DNA of 64,000 nt from contig CP136065.1 of NCBI GenBank assembly GCA_032622095.1, positions 246,511,474 through 246,575,473 of the forward strand, in the 5' to 3' direction. Under the pieces are notes generated by a model. That model saw only the letters and a program-made list of their open reading frames with translations, had not been told where the DNA came from and searched no databases. Position numbers and translations under genes: made by a program. This document shows positions 12,801-27,800 of this stretch, one piece after another. The DNA comes from Siphonodentalium dalli. Lineage: Eukaryota > Mollusca > Scaphopoda > Gadilida > Siphonodentaliidae. Position 1 is the first letter of the stretch. Every line of letters begins with the position of its first letter.

Positions 12801-15800
12801 ACATAACGCGTTGTCACCTTTGTTCGCCTCACTGAACGATAAACAATACCCGCAGAGGGGGGTCTGTCTATTGCAATAGGGTCGCACGAATTGCAAAATA
12901 GCGACACGTGCGAGGATGGAGTTACTTCCCATGGATCAAATCATTGATTATATTGCGATGCCAGACGGTTGCGCGAATTCTTTGAACGTATTCCGCTTCA
13001 TGCATGCCATTTGATTAAAAACAACGAATAATGCGATCATTCATGGAGTATGGGTGATCAAAATTAAATAATCGTAGGGGCTTGAATAAGAATCGTAGGG
13101 GGTGGATTTTTTCTCAAAAATTAACAATCGTACGGGTACGGTTATTCGGATCACTAGAGTAAGTCAATATAAAGTGAACCCTTCGATGCATACGCCATCG
13201 ATGTGATCTCACTCGCTCACTCAAAGATATCAAAAACCCTCTGTAAGTCTATATAAAGTGAACCCTTCAATGCATACGCCAGCGATATGATCTCGCTCGC
13301 TCACTCAAAGATATCAGGAACCATCTTTAAGTCTATATAAAGTACAACCCTTCAATGAATACGCCAGCGATATGATCTCGCTCACTCACTCAAAGATATC
13401 AGGAACCCTCTGTAAGTCTATATAAAGTGCACCCTTCAATGCATACGCCAGCGATATTATCTCGCTCGCTCACTCAAAGATATCAGGAACCCTCTGTAAG
13501 TCTATATAAAGTGAACCCTTCAATGAATACGCCAGCGATATGATCTCGCTCGCTCACTCAAAGATATCAGAAACCCTCTGTAAGTCTGTATAAAGTGAAC
13601 CCTTTCAATGCGTACACCAGATGATGATATTTCACTCGTTTGGTTACTCTAAGATGTAAGAAATGCACCATCACAAGGTTTTTCAAAGAAATATAAAATG
13701 GTGAAATTAACATTTTCCTTTTTTTTTGGTTCCATTCTGCCCATGTTTCAAATGGGGGTATTCCAGCACCCGTGGTTAAACCTCCTATAAATTATGTTGG
13801 GATTTGATACATACATTTGATCGTAGGGTCCTGCAAATATATTCCATATTTGATTCATTATTCGATTCAGTCCCTTTATTTGATTAAAATTCAGTTAGAA
13901 AATATTGGTTTGAAAATGAACTAACATCCCAAAGGTGTTCTTCATCCATCTCTTTTGACCATTTGATGATGGGAACAGGCTGGTGCAGCATTAAAGACCA
14001 TGTGCCAGTGCATGGGTGACTCGCATATATAAGAGAATGGATGCACTACTCTGCAGTAAGATCTCTACCAACGTTGAGCTAAATAACCAACTTTTTTTGC
14101 TTTTGGGATTGAGAAAAATGATAAATATCCACATTGACACTCTAACTGTTAACTATAGACTAGCCTTCTGGAGAAAATTGAAAAAATAAATTGAGGCAGG
14201 CAAGACAATCTCAGCCAGGCAGGGTATCGGAAACAAAGAGGTTTTTTTTGTGCCTTAGTCATCTCCAATAAATTTCAACAAATATTCCAAATCAACCAAG
14301 ATAAAATTAAACCTGTGAAACAAGGCAATTAAAGAAGATTTCTTGCTTTGTCACTTCTTTGAATATATTTGAATCAACATTTTTTTCACAAACATTAATG
14401 TGTATTAGAGCAGGATTAATTGTTTGCACGAACTTAACCCTTTACCCAACAAAACGGCCAAAAACGCCCAAATAAAGCTTCAACAGCCTAAAATATCTTC
14501 CGTCTGTCTCAATAACACCATACAAATATGGATATCATTGGAACCGGTTCATTGACCACATTGTGATGGTTACAGTTATGCCCTGTGCCAATGCATTCTC
14601 TTATATATGCGAGTCGACCATAGGTAGTCTCGCATATATAAGAGAATGTATTGGCCTAAAAAAAATGTTTTTTTAACACTTTTTACCATTTTTTCTTACA
14701 TTCTTTAACAATTTTATAATTTTTTCTTACATTTATAATATTTTTATACATTCTTTGACAATTTTATCATTTTTAATATGTGTTAAGCCAATGCATTCTC
14801 TTATATATGCGAGGTGACCTATGGTCGACTCGCATATATAAGAGAATGCATTGGCACAGGGCCGTTCTGTTGGGTAAAGGGTTAATTGATGTCACCCACA
14901 ATATCTAACAATGTCATATACAAACCATCGAAATAATAATTATTATACATTTTGTTTTTTTTCACTTGTTTTTTTAGATGCAAAGATAAGAAATATTACA
15001 ATAGACTACCTAATGCGAGTGTTATAGTTCCATTCCACAATGAACACTGGACGACTCTACTCAGGACTGCATCCAGCGTTGTTAACAGATCTCCCAAAAA
15101 CCTCCTACACGAAGTTATCTTAGCAGATGATTTCAGCACAAAAGGTATGCATTAACCATTTACCCAACAGAAGGGCCCTGTGCCAATGCATTATCTTATA
15201 TATGCGAGTCGACCATAGGTCGCCTCGCATATATAAGAGAATGCATTGGCTTAACACATTAAAAATTATAAAATTGTTAAAGAATGTAAGAAAAAATGGT
15301 AAAAAGTGTTAAAAAAAGTTTTTTTTTTAGGCCAATGCATTCTCTTATATATGCGAGGCGACCTATGGTCGACTCGCATATATAAGAGAATGCATTGGCA
15401 CAGGGCATAACTGTAACTATCACAATGTGGTCAATGAGCCGGTTCCAATGATATCCATATTTGTATGGTTCTATTGAGACAGACCGAAGATATTTTAGGC
15501 TGTTGAAGCTTTATTTGGCCGGTTTTGGCCGGTTTGTTGGGTAAAGGGTTAATGTAGTACTTATAAACATTGCGATATCGTAGATTGTTTTCTATAATGA
15601 ATTGATTTATTGATTGATTGAGGGCTACACGAAGTTATCTTAGCAGATGATTTCAGCACAAAAGGTATGCATTAAATCAGAATTGTATCCTTACATAAAA
15701 TCAAATAAAAGCAGACAATTAATTTGTCATTTATTCATGACTGTTTATTACTGAATATTAAAGTGATATGAAACACTCCGGTAGGGTGATCAAATAGAAA

Positions 15801-18800
15801 TTGAGAATAATCTTGCTCAAAGTAGTTATTTTTTACGAATATTAATCCAAATTGACAATACATATCGTCATGCTTATGTAGTAATTAAATGCAATGACTC
15901 TCGATGGCGAAATCATTCGTGTTAGTTTGTCGCTGATATTTGCGTCCCGAATTGATATGTAAATATTGACAGTTGAGCGTAGTTCAGACGATGTTTTCTA
16001 GGAAGTGGTATGGTCGATTTCTCTGAAATTTTCGACGATGTTAGTTAAATGCTGCATTCCCCATGTTGACATAGAGCCTGGGTACTAACTTATCAATTTC
16101 ACGCACCCGAATAAGTCCATAATATGTCTTTAAACATATGAACAAGGACGCTGGAAGCACCAAAGGGCAAGGGGGGCAAACCAGTCAGGAGGGCACTTTT
16201 CATATACCCACTGGACTCTAATGGGCCAGGGCAAGGGGGCAAATGCCCCTGCATTCCCCCCTTCCCCGGCATCCCTGCATATGAAAATAGGAAATGTTAT
16301 CACTGGTTTCAGAACCACGTCGATCTCTGCTTATTCGAAGTTGGTTCGCTTAATTTTAACACAGGATGCTCCGGAATTGAGAAATTTTTTAATGAAAATT
16401 GGATAAAAAATCAGAAGGTGTAAAATTCCTGAGTTAATTCAAAATGCTGAATATGTTCGGAAACAGAACAAACACGTGCTCATGTATCTATTTTATACAA
16501 TCGAATGAGGGGTAAAGTATACTCGTAGTATGGGATCATAACTTCTGATGATGGGTGACATATATTTAACAGAATTCGGTTGTATTTGGTTGTCTTAAAT
16601 CGGTCCCTTCGAATATGACTCTTTATTTATCGGTCCACATTTGTATATGAATTCCGTCCTATAACTGGATGCAATTCATAGGAATGTTAACAATTATCAT
16701 CATGTGCCGACTGGTAGCATGTTGCTGTCAGTCAAACATTATTTACAAGAACAGCAACGTCCCATCTTTTTTTCGGTTTTAAGGTTTAATTGTGCCTTGG
16801 TTGAGTTGGAATATTTAACAAACTGGTTTGAGAACTCAAAATAGTGCTTTTGTAATGTTAAACTTGGAACTCAGGGTGAATCGGCCCTGGAATTATATAA
16901 TCACATCCCTGGTCTTGCAAATAAATACAAATAAAAACACCCGCCCTCATTGATTCAGAAAGAAATATTGTCTGAAACTAAAATTATCTTTTTTGTTTGG
17001 TCTGAGGGATAACTGTGTGGAGAAGATTAAAAATGTCACTATCAGTAACTGTAGTTTTTAGTAAGGTACAAAATTTAAAAGAATGTGTCTGGGAAAACTT
17101 AATTTTGGAGCTAATTAGTGGGTATTTGCCAACGAATATTTGCAATTGACTGTGCTGAAAAATACTTCATGTTTATCCCTACTCTTATTGAGAATTACAA
17201 AATAATTATCACTTTTGAACCCACTAACCAGCTTAACTGCTTTTACTACTTATAATAGTTCTTACTTTTTTATATTGTGTGAGTTTTTAGCAGTTTCAAT
17301 TGTGACATTCTTTTTCAGAATTTTTGAAAAAGGAGTTGGAGGATTACTTGAAAGAGCACTTCTCTAATGTCAAGGTCGTAAGAGCAGAAAAACGAGAAGG
17401 ACTCATTAGAACTCGGTTACTTGGAGCGAAGCACGCGACGGGAGAAGTCCTTATATTCCTGGACGCACATTGTGAAGCTAACACTAATTGGCTCCCACCA
17501 CTCTTAGGTGAGACTCAATTCTATTTCATGTTTCATAAATCCAGCTCCCATCACTCTCAGGTGAGACTCAGTTCTATTTCATGTTTCATAAATCCAGCTC
17601 CCATCACTCTCAGGTGAGACTGAATTCTATTTCATGTTTCATAAATCCAGCTCCCATCACTCTCAGGTGAGACTCAATTCTATTTCATGTTTCATAAATC
17701 CAGCTCCCATCACTCTCAGGTGAGACTCAATTCTATTTCATGTTTCATAAATCCAGCTCCCATCACTCTCAGGTGAGACTCAATTCTATTTCATGTTTCA
17801 TAAATCCAGCTCCCATCACTCTCAGGTGAGACTGAATTCTATTTCATGTTTCATAAATCCAGCTCCCATCACTCTCAGGTGAGACTGAATTCTATTTCAT
17901 GTTTCATAAATCCAGCTCCCATCACTCTCAGGTGAGACTCAATTCTATTTCATGTTTCATAAATCCAGCTCCCATCACTCTCAGGTGAGACTCAATTCTA
18001 TTTCATGTTTCATAAATCCAGCTCCCATCACTCTCAGGTGAGACTGAATTCTATTTCATGTTTCATAAATCCAGCTCCCATCACTCTCAGGTGAGACTGA
18101 ATTCTATTTCATGTTTCATAAATCCAGCTCCCATCACTCTCAGGTGAGACTGAATTCTATTTCATGTTTCATAAATCCAGCTCCCATCACTCTCAGGTGA
18201 GACTGAATTCTATTTCATGTTTCATAAATCCAGCTCCCATCACTCTCAGGTGAGACTCAATTCTATTTCATGTTCCGTAAATCCAAACTGTTATTAGTTA
18301 TTAGTATCGAAGAACACTTTATCCGTTTCTGTAATGTCAATATTTCAGATTTTATGAAAACTCAGTACCTCGGAATTTTACTAAAAAATGTTTGCAGTTT
18401 CAATTGTGACATTCTTTTTCAGAATTTTAGAAAAAGGAGTCTAATCATCTCATGATTTCAAAATTTATTCTCGTCGTAAAGTCACAAAATGGTTGAAAAT
18501 AACTGTTACCGAGAATATTTTATTAAAAATCTCCCTGACGAACTCCAAAAAAAATTGCAATGCACATGGCAAATCAACAGAGACAAGAGAGAATTCCAAG
18601 AAAGTGAGGGCAGATACTAACAATGCAAACTGTTGTAGAGGGTATAATAAAAGCAGAAATAAATCAGTCTGTCTGCGTCTGTGTATCCAACTTTGTCCAA
18701 ACTTGTATTCCTACATTTTCTTGTCATTTTATATGTTAATACTTGATAGAGATGTTTTCCATCATGGGAACCTGTGCACCAGTATTAACGATTTTTAGTG

Positions 18801-21800
18801 GAGTTATCCCCATTTTTTTTACTTAGAAATGTTTTGCAACATACTTAATTTTATCCGAAATATTATTTCTTCATTTCTTGGTTAATTGTTTTAAAATTTA
18901 GCATAAGATATTTGACCACCTGCCTCTGTCTTACTTTTATAATGAAGTTAACCTGTGCACCTGAATCATTTTACTCCGTTCTAAGAAATATAATTCTCAT
19001 CATTGATACACATAATTATTGCCTTATTCTGAAAGATATCGAAGTTGACATCGCTAAAAGCCATGTGTTTGCTTCTGCCTAGCTAGTTAAGTTGCTATAT
19101 GTTGCTATCCCAATTTATACTGATCATGTAAACCAGATATTAGCTGGCAAAAGCAGGGGTGGGGTCATTGTAATTTGTAATTGACTGTAATTAATTACTT
19201 TTTCTCAAATAGTTGAGAGTAATTTGTAATTGGACCATTTCTCAATTACAAGTAATTGAAAGTAATTAATTACTTTGACAAATAGCATGTAATTCGATTA
19301 CTTTTTCAATTACATTCAAAGAGGACATAATAAACTTTTGTACATTTATTGGTGAGGTTTCATCATGCAGTTGTTCATCAAAATATTAAAAAGTATTTGT
19401 AATTGTAATTTATTACATTGGATAAGTAATTGACACATCCCTGGCTGGGCAAAAGTTGATTTCCTCATTCTCAGTTTCAAATAGTTCTTAATGTATGTAA
19501 GTATACTGTTAATTTTCAGATCCAATTGCTCAGAACCATAAGACTGTTGTATGTCCATTTATTGATGTCATCGATTATGAGACCTTCGAGTTGCGTGGAC
19601 AAGATGAAGGTGCCAGGGGTTCGTTCGATTGGGAGTTCTTCTACAAGCGTTTACCTCTCACCAAAGAGGATCTTAAACATCCAGCTGAACCGTTCAAGTA
19701 AGACTGCAGAATTATAAATATACAAGCCTTGAAATAGGGTGTCTGTCATTTGCAGAATGAGGTCCCCAGAGGGTGAAATTAGTGATGCTATCCCGCATAG
19801 TGGGCTAGCATCACCAAATTCACCCTCTGGGGACCTCATTCTGCTTACACCTCAGCAGAATGAGGTTCCCAGAGGGTGAATTTGGTGATGCTAGCCCACT
19901 ATGCGGGGTAGCATCACTAAATTCACCCTCTGGGGACCTCATTCTGCAAATGACACACCCTATTTCAAGGCTTGTAAATATATAGTACCCAGATGCAGCA
20001 AGTCTGAGTTTAGTGTGCCTGTCATTTGCAGAATGAGGTCCCCAGAGGGTAAATTTTTATGCTATCCCGCATAGTGGGCTAGCATCACTAAATTCACCCT
20101 CAGGGTACCTCATTCTGCTAAGGCCTCATCTTCTCTGGACAGTTTCTTTATTATCAAATTTCTATAAAACTTCTTCACATAGATTCTATTTCTGTTTTAG
20201 TTAGTTTCTCTATATCCCCAAATTGGCCGACGACACATTGCATAATCGAGGTTCCCAATGGGTGTACATCACAATATTCACCATTTGGGAACTTCAATCT
20301 AAGTCTATGTCTCCCATAGCAGATGAGGCCATGCAGAATGAGGTTCCAGGAGAGTAAATTTGGTGATGCTAGCCCGCTATGCGGGATAGCGTTACTAAAT
20401 TCACCATCTGGGGACTTCATTCTGCAAATGACAGGCACACTAAACTCAGACTTGAGCTGTAGGGCATACTCTTGTGTGCCAAATAGAAGTTTAGGTTAAG
20501 GGCAGAATATAAGTACATGGTGGAAATTTATGAAAAAATAAATAGTGCCGGGCGGAATAGAAGTACCACATGAAAGTGTATTATCAATTCTCACACAAGG
20601 CAATAATTATTTTCATGATTTTAGTATTAAACTATAACATGGTGTTAAGGACGAAGAAAATTAAATGTCTGGTTGGATTTACAAGTCAGAAAAAATAAGG
20701 TTTGTGAATTGGCTTGAAATTTAATATTGTTAACTAATGAGGGAGTCGTTTCTATGCTTGTGATTAGGTGGGGGGAGTCATATTGTATTGAGCTAACATA
20801 TTATAATCAACCAACATGAAAAATGTCTTATAATGTATTTATATATAAAACAGAAATCATGATCATTTGAATGTTATAGTTGTTTATTTTTACCTTTATG
20901 TTCTTGATTTTGAAAGATTCCTGTTATAAACAGGGATGCAATGTTTTTTTTTTGGAGGGATCTTGGAACCCTCGTCGTTTCATTTTAATGTAATATATAT
21001 CTGATTTTGTATCATGTTATAATCAACCCACATGTAAAATGTCTTGTAATGTATTACTAGTAATATAACAAACAGAAATCATGATCATTTTAATGTAATA
21101 TATATCTGATTTTATAGGAGTCCTGTGATGGCCGGAGGATTGTTCGCCATTCATCGGGATTGGTTCTGGGACCTCGGAGGTTACGATCCTGGCCTTGACA
21201 TCTGGGGTGGAGAACAATATGAACTGTCATTCAAGGTGAGTTTGCAGGTTTTGTTTGAATGAGATGAAGTAATACGTACTTAAGAGGGTCACAAAGACTC
21301 ATATTGCCTGCAAAAGATTCAAATAATCTGAAGCACTTACTTATTTTGTGTATGTACAAGTGTAGTGCACCTTTATACTCTCTATGAGGGCTAATCACGG
21401 TCAATTATTTAAAGCCCTGTCATATGATAAATGCAAGCCTTGAAATAGTGTGCCTGTCATTTGCAGAATGAGGTCCCCAGAGGGTGAATTTAGTGATGCT
21501 ACCACGCATAGCGGGCTAACATCACCAAATTCACCCTCTGGGGACCTCATTCTGCTTACATCTCAGCAGAATGAGGTCTCCAGAGGGTGAATTTGGTGAT
21601 GCTAGCCCGCTATGCAGGGTAGCATCACTAAATTCACCCTCTGGGGACCTCATTCTGCAAATGACAGGCACACTATTTCAAGGCTTGGATAAATGATTCA
21701 TGTGAATCCGACAAATTAGAAGACATCAGGTGCAATGGGGACCTTACTTCCTTTGGAAATGTTCAGATAATAAGTTCAACAAGCACCCATAAGTCATTTG

Positions 21801-24800
21801 TTGAAATTATTATCTGAACATTTCACACCAATGAATATGAATCATTCTGCTCTTGTATTATCTGTTTTTATGTGTGTCGTCTGCTTTTGTTACCTGAACA
21901 CCCTCCATATGAATAATAGACCATTTCAATGTATACTTTTATAACTGATGGGAGAATCTATTCAGTATATAAAGGATTAATGAACCCAAGCCTTAGTTTA
22001 GTGTACCTGTCATTTGAAGAATGAGGTCCCCCAGAGGGTGAATTTGGTGACGCCATCCCGCATCGCAGGCTAGCATCATCAAATTCACCCTCTGGGGACC
22101 TCATTCTGTATAACCTCATCTGCTATGGGAGACAGACTCAGATTGAAGTTCCCAAATAGTGAATATTGTGATGTACACCCATTGGGAAACTCGATTATGC
22201 AATTTGATAATAAAGAAACTGTCCAGAGAAGATGAGGCCTTAGCAGAATGAGGTCCTCAGAGAGTGAATTTAGTGAATTCACCCTCTGGGGACCTCATTC
22301 TGAACATGACAGGCACACTATACTTAGGCTTGAATGTACCATGATATTTACCTGACCTTTGACCTTTTTATTTCAGCTCTGGCAGTGTGGCGGAATGATG
22401 GTAGATTCACCATGCTCAAGAGTGGGACATATCTACAGAAAATTTGCTCCGTTCCCAAATCCTGGTATTGGAGATTTTGTTGGCAAGGTAACTGAACTCA
22501 AACTAACATATAAAATTACCTCAACCGACTGTAATCCAAGTTTTACAACATACTGTTTAGTAAAGCTTGTCAATCAATTGTAAACCCAGTATTACAATAC
22601 ACTGTTTAGGAAAGCTTGTCATATTGTTGTCCATTTTATACGTCGGTTTTTTAAAAACTTTTTTGGTTTCCAGATGATCACTTTAGATAGTCTCAACTGA
22701 ATGGAATGAAATTTGGTATGTGGGTTTACTAACACAAAATATCAAGGTCAGATTCAACCCAGATCACATTATATCACATTATATCACATTATGTCACATA
22801 TCACATTATATCTTCACATTATCACATTATGTCACATATCACATTATATCTTCACATTATCACATTATGTCACATATCACATTATATCACATTATCACAT
22901 CATATCACATTATATCTTCACATTATCACATTATGTCACATATCACATTATATCACATTATCACATCATATCACATAATATCTTCACATTATCACATTAT
23001 GTCACATTAGATCACATTATATAAGGATTAACTGTCATGTGGACTGTTTTTATGGAGATGTAACGGTGAGGTAAGTGGACATAACTTGTGTAAAACCCGA
23101 AGGGTTTTACATACAAGTTATGTCCACTTACCTCACCGTTATATCTCCATAAAAATAGTCCACATGACAGTTAATCCTTATATTTATATACATTTAGCGA
23201 AAAAGCCGCTTTTGTAAATATATTTAAATAGAAAAGTGTATCGTGACAAGATCAGCCCAAAATACCCAATAGCACCCTTGGCAAAAGTTAATAGGAACAA
23301 TTTCTCTTCATGTTGAAACCCGATGATGTATTAAGTCAATCCTGCGCGAGTCAAAATGCGCCCAAAGCATTACGCGTTCGTCTTTCCAAACCTAATGACG
23401 TATCGATGGTGTTATTAGCTTGGTGTTATGAGGCGTTACGCATTCACCGAGAAATAACTGCAACTAGCCACATGGGCGCCGACCAATCAGAATGCTGGAT
23501 TTAGTGATGACAACACTTAGTGTGTAAATATATCACATTATCACATCATATCACATTATATCACATTATATACAACGTTAGGCCTGACCAATTTAATAAC
23601 TTGAATTACGAACGCAGAGAATGAAAACCTGTAGATGCAGGAGGGGGGAAAAAACCAAATACGGGAATATCCACATTTGTTATAGTAAAAGCAAGGAAAC
23701 ATTACTTAAACAGTAAAATAACTTTATGTGGTATGTGATAATAATGTAAATAATAATAATAATACAGTGAATTTAACATTAAAGAAACAAAGAGAGCACA
23801 AAAACTGACATTTGCATCATTTGTATTACAGTCTACGTATTCCTGCACTAGTTCATGATTAATTTAATAGCATACATGTTAAGGATCTCTCATGGCATAT
23901 TTTAAAGTTATAAAGTTCCAAAGCATTAAACATGAAAGCTTGTATTAAACAAGCTATATATTAATGTGTTAAACTTATCAGTGTTGTCATTTTAATAACT
24001 TGAATGTTCTCAGGACATGTTTTCCTGCTGTTAAAACACTCTCCGGTGAGAAACTGAACTGCTTCTCGACAAATAAGTCAATTAGATCGTTGAACAAAGT
24101 ATAGTCATTCCTCATTTTTGTGGAATCAACTTTGTCAGGATAGCATTTTGTGAGTCTGTTGGACATCAGGAAACTAAAAGCATTCCCTTTCTGTTGTATC
24201 TCGAGTTGTGTTACAAAAATAACTATGTATTTCCCTCCGAAATCTGACACAACATGCAGTGGAGTATCGTTTTTGAGTTCATGACCTTCATCTTGAGGAG
24301 ATGTTTTCGAGACGATTCGGTCTATCTTGAAGTTCTCATCGACCTCACTAAATAACACGGACACTGTGTTCTCTAGATCTAGCTTCAATAGTCTCTTTTT
24401 GACAACAGTCCCCGACTTTACGACTTCTACGCTGAAATAACTCATTCATGCCCTCGAGTGTCCATACTAACGAAACCGAAACTTAACGGATGTGAACGAG
24501 TTATCTTTGTTCGAAATGTTTAAAGACCAGGAGCTAGCCGGAAACGGAATGTCGCTCATACTGGAATCCGGAAAATTAAAAATCTCGGCAAACTAAAACG
24601 CAGAAATGGACCGCACTTGTGTACCGAAACCCGGGAAAAAAATTAATTGCGTTTGGAATTTCCGTTTTTTTTTTTTTATTTTCTCGGAAATTGTTATCGG
24701 CGCGTTCGTAATTCAAGTCATTAAATTGGTGTCGCCTTATCTTTATTTTATACCATTTGAAAGAGGAAGTCCAAAACATTGCAATATCAACTTTTCTGGT

Positions 24801-27800
24801 TGAATAAACTGTGAAATAGTTTTTTTTTGTCGTGGTACCGACATGTGTTCTGAGTCATTCTGTGCTTAATTGAAATTTGTAATTTGTAATAATCCGCATT
24901 TGTCTCTCTGTTGGGGAATGTATGGGGACATCAGGGCATCCATGTGTGTGTCCGCCCCATTCCTTGTCCTGACGTTAACTCCAGTTCAAATTATCTGATC
25001 GAAACAAAACTTGGTATGAGAAATAACCATCACATTATTGACCCGCCATATCAAATCCAGTCGGAAGTCGGGATTTTTTTACCCTGTGCCAATGCATTCT
25101 CTTATATATGCGAGTCGACCATAGGTCGCCTCACATATATAAGAGAATGCATTGGCCTAACTAATCATTTTTTTTAAATAAATGTTTCTTACAATTTTTA
25201 GGACATAAAATAAAAAACATCCATTACCCTGCAGGGAGCCCCACACATATATAGAAGCATATAGAAGAGTGTCGTCTGCTCATGTTTGTCTGGGGCTCTG
25301 TATGGGTGAAATTATAAAATTGTTAAAGAAATCAGGCTTTAAAACTTACTTTGAAATATATTATTTTGCAACTGTTCATATTCTAAAGCTATGTCGCTAT
25401 AATATTGTAGAACTACAGAAGAGTGGCAGAGGTGTGGATGGACGAATATGGAGAGTTTCTGTACAAGAGACGGCCTCAGTACCGAAGTATCGACCCCGGG
25501 GATATCTCTGCACAGAAAGCTGTCAGAACGAGGCTTAAGTGTAAATCGTTCAAATGGTTCATCGAAGAGGTGGCTTTTGATCAGAAGGATTACTACCCAC
25601 CAATAGAACCCCCACCTCTGGCGGCCGGTGAAGTGAGTATGGTATAAACAGGGATGTAGTGGTGGGGGAGGTTTATCCAGTAGAACCCCTACCTCTGGTG
25701 GCCAGTGAAGTGAGTATGGTATAAACAGGGATGTAGTGATGTGGGCGTGGGGAGGTTTATACAGTAGAATCCATACCTGGTGGCCGGTGAAGTGAGTATT
25801 ATATAGAAGAACCCCCACCTCTGGTGGGCGGTGAAGTGAGTATGGTATAAACAGGGATGTAATGATGGGGGGGGGGCATGGGGGAGGTTTATACAGTAGA
25901 ACCCCTACCCCCGGTGGTTGTTGATGTGAATATAGCATAAACAGGGATATAGAAAGGGATGTTCAAAGAAATCTATTTTTGACCCTTTTATACTTTTATA
26001 CTAAATACTCATTGACGAGTAGTTACCTTAGGAAATGTTCAGATAATAAGTTCAACAAACGACCATATGTCATAGGTTGTTTTATTGAACTTATTATCTG
26101 AACATTTCCCACAAAAGGATATGAATGATTCTGCACTTGTATTATATTTTCATCATACTGTCATCTGCTAATTTTTTTCTGTACATTCCTCCAAACAAAT
26201 AAATAATATACCTTTCCATTCTATTATAGCTGATGGAAGAATCCATTTAGTATAGGAAGGGTTAATATATAATTTCCTTTCTCATTTGTTCAATTCGAGT
26301 GTGGTAATAATAGTAAAAACATGATCCTATCAGACATTAAAGGTACCCAATCTGATTCGATGGTCCCCATATCATCAGATTCCAACAACAACAACATTTT
26401 TGAAACGCTGCTTCAATTATGAGAATCGAGTAATTGCCCAAAAATAATGGTAACCACAGTCAACTATAGTATAAAATTGCCCAAAACCTGTTATTTATCA
26501 ACATTTTTTCAATGAAATTTTGCCGGTTTATCAAATATCTGACACAAAATCGCTACCTGATTTTAGAGTTATCCATCTTCATCCGCAATTTGGTCCGAGA
26601 CCGTGTTCTCATTGATATCTGATCGATATCTGATCACTCTGAACTTTGATGGGTGGGTTCCTCGACTCAAATCAAAATTTTCAAATTACCCCTGAAGCCA
26701 AGGAAATTGTAATTTGCGAGCGATAATTTGGATTATGCATTTTTAAGGTCTCACTAGCAGCCCTCCAGAAAGGATTAATAGATCTGATATAACAATGACA
26801 TGATTTTGGAGGGCGTTTAGGTGTATTAACGTCCCGACAGAAATGATTAACAGCCCAACAGCTTATAGTCTTGGGCCGTTAACCCTTCGATGACTGGAGC
26901 TTCTTGAAATGTTGCGAAACCCCTGTGCCAATGCATTCTCTTATATATGTGAGTCTCAAATAGTGAGCCTCGCATGTATAAGAGAATGCATTGACCTAAC
27001 AATATTTACATTGATCTTGTAAGTTGTAAGCGAGTAAATTCTATGTGAGGCTTCCTTTGGGAGACTTGCATATATAAGATAATGCACTGGCACAGGATCT
27101 TTATTGCTGCACCAGCACAGCTCCAGTCACGAAAGGGTTAATACGGTGAAGGCCTGTTAATAATTTCTGGATGGCTGTTGATATACCGACAGCATCATAT
27201 TATTACTATTATTACCAAATTCTCTGTTGCTCTGTTCAAACATGAGGGACGTGGTAAGCAATATTTGGAAGCAAACTTTTTTGGAACAACAAACACTTTA
27301 TTGATTTATCCTCTTTTTCATACCAAATGAATCAATTGATGTCACATGACATGTTGAGCATTATCATTGCTTAACCGTTTCATGATGGGAGCTGCGCTGG
27401 TACAGCATTAAAGATCCTGTGCCAGTGCATTCTCTTATATATGCGAGTTTCCCCATAGGGAGACTCGCATATATAAGAGAATGCTCTGGCTTACAAGATC
27501 AAGTTAAATATTGTGAGGCCATTGCATTCTCTTATATATGCGAGGTCCCCTTTGAGCGATTCACATATATGTCAAAGAGAATTCATTGGCACGGGGTTTA
27601 CACAAAAATTCAGGAAGCTCCAGTCATGAAAGGGTTAACTCCCGTAATTTGATGAGAATGAGTAGATTGACACACAGAAGTGACTCATAACCGGCTCCTT
27701 GACCACATTGTGATAGTTACAGTTATACCCTGTGCCAATGCATTCTCTTATATATGCGAGTCGACCATAGGTCGCCTCGCATATATAAGAGAATGCATTG

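Noticed and set aside
12501-12932. 143-codon frame (-) and 119-codon frame (+) in the TA-flanked element
   Set aside because: They overlap each other on opposite strands, show no recognised domain, and lie in a non-autonomous-looking element. Kept only as part of the element description.
22713-23024. Two overlapping ~100-codon frames rich in His/Ile/Tyr
   Set aside because: Produced by the ATCACATT microsatellite.
25339-25938. 199-codon proline-rich frame on the - strand
   Set aside because: It is antisense to GALNT exon 8 and its tandem 3' copies; the repetitive peptide follows the array unit.
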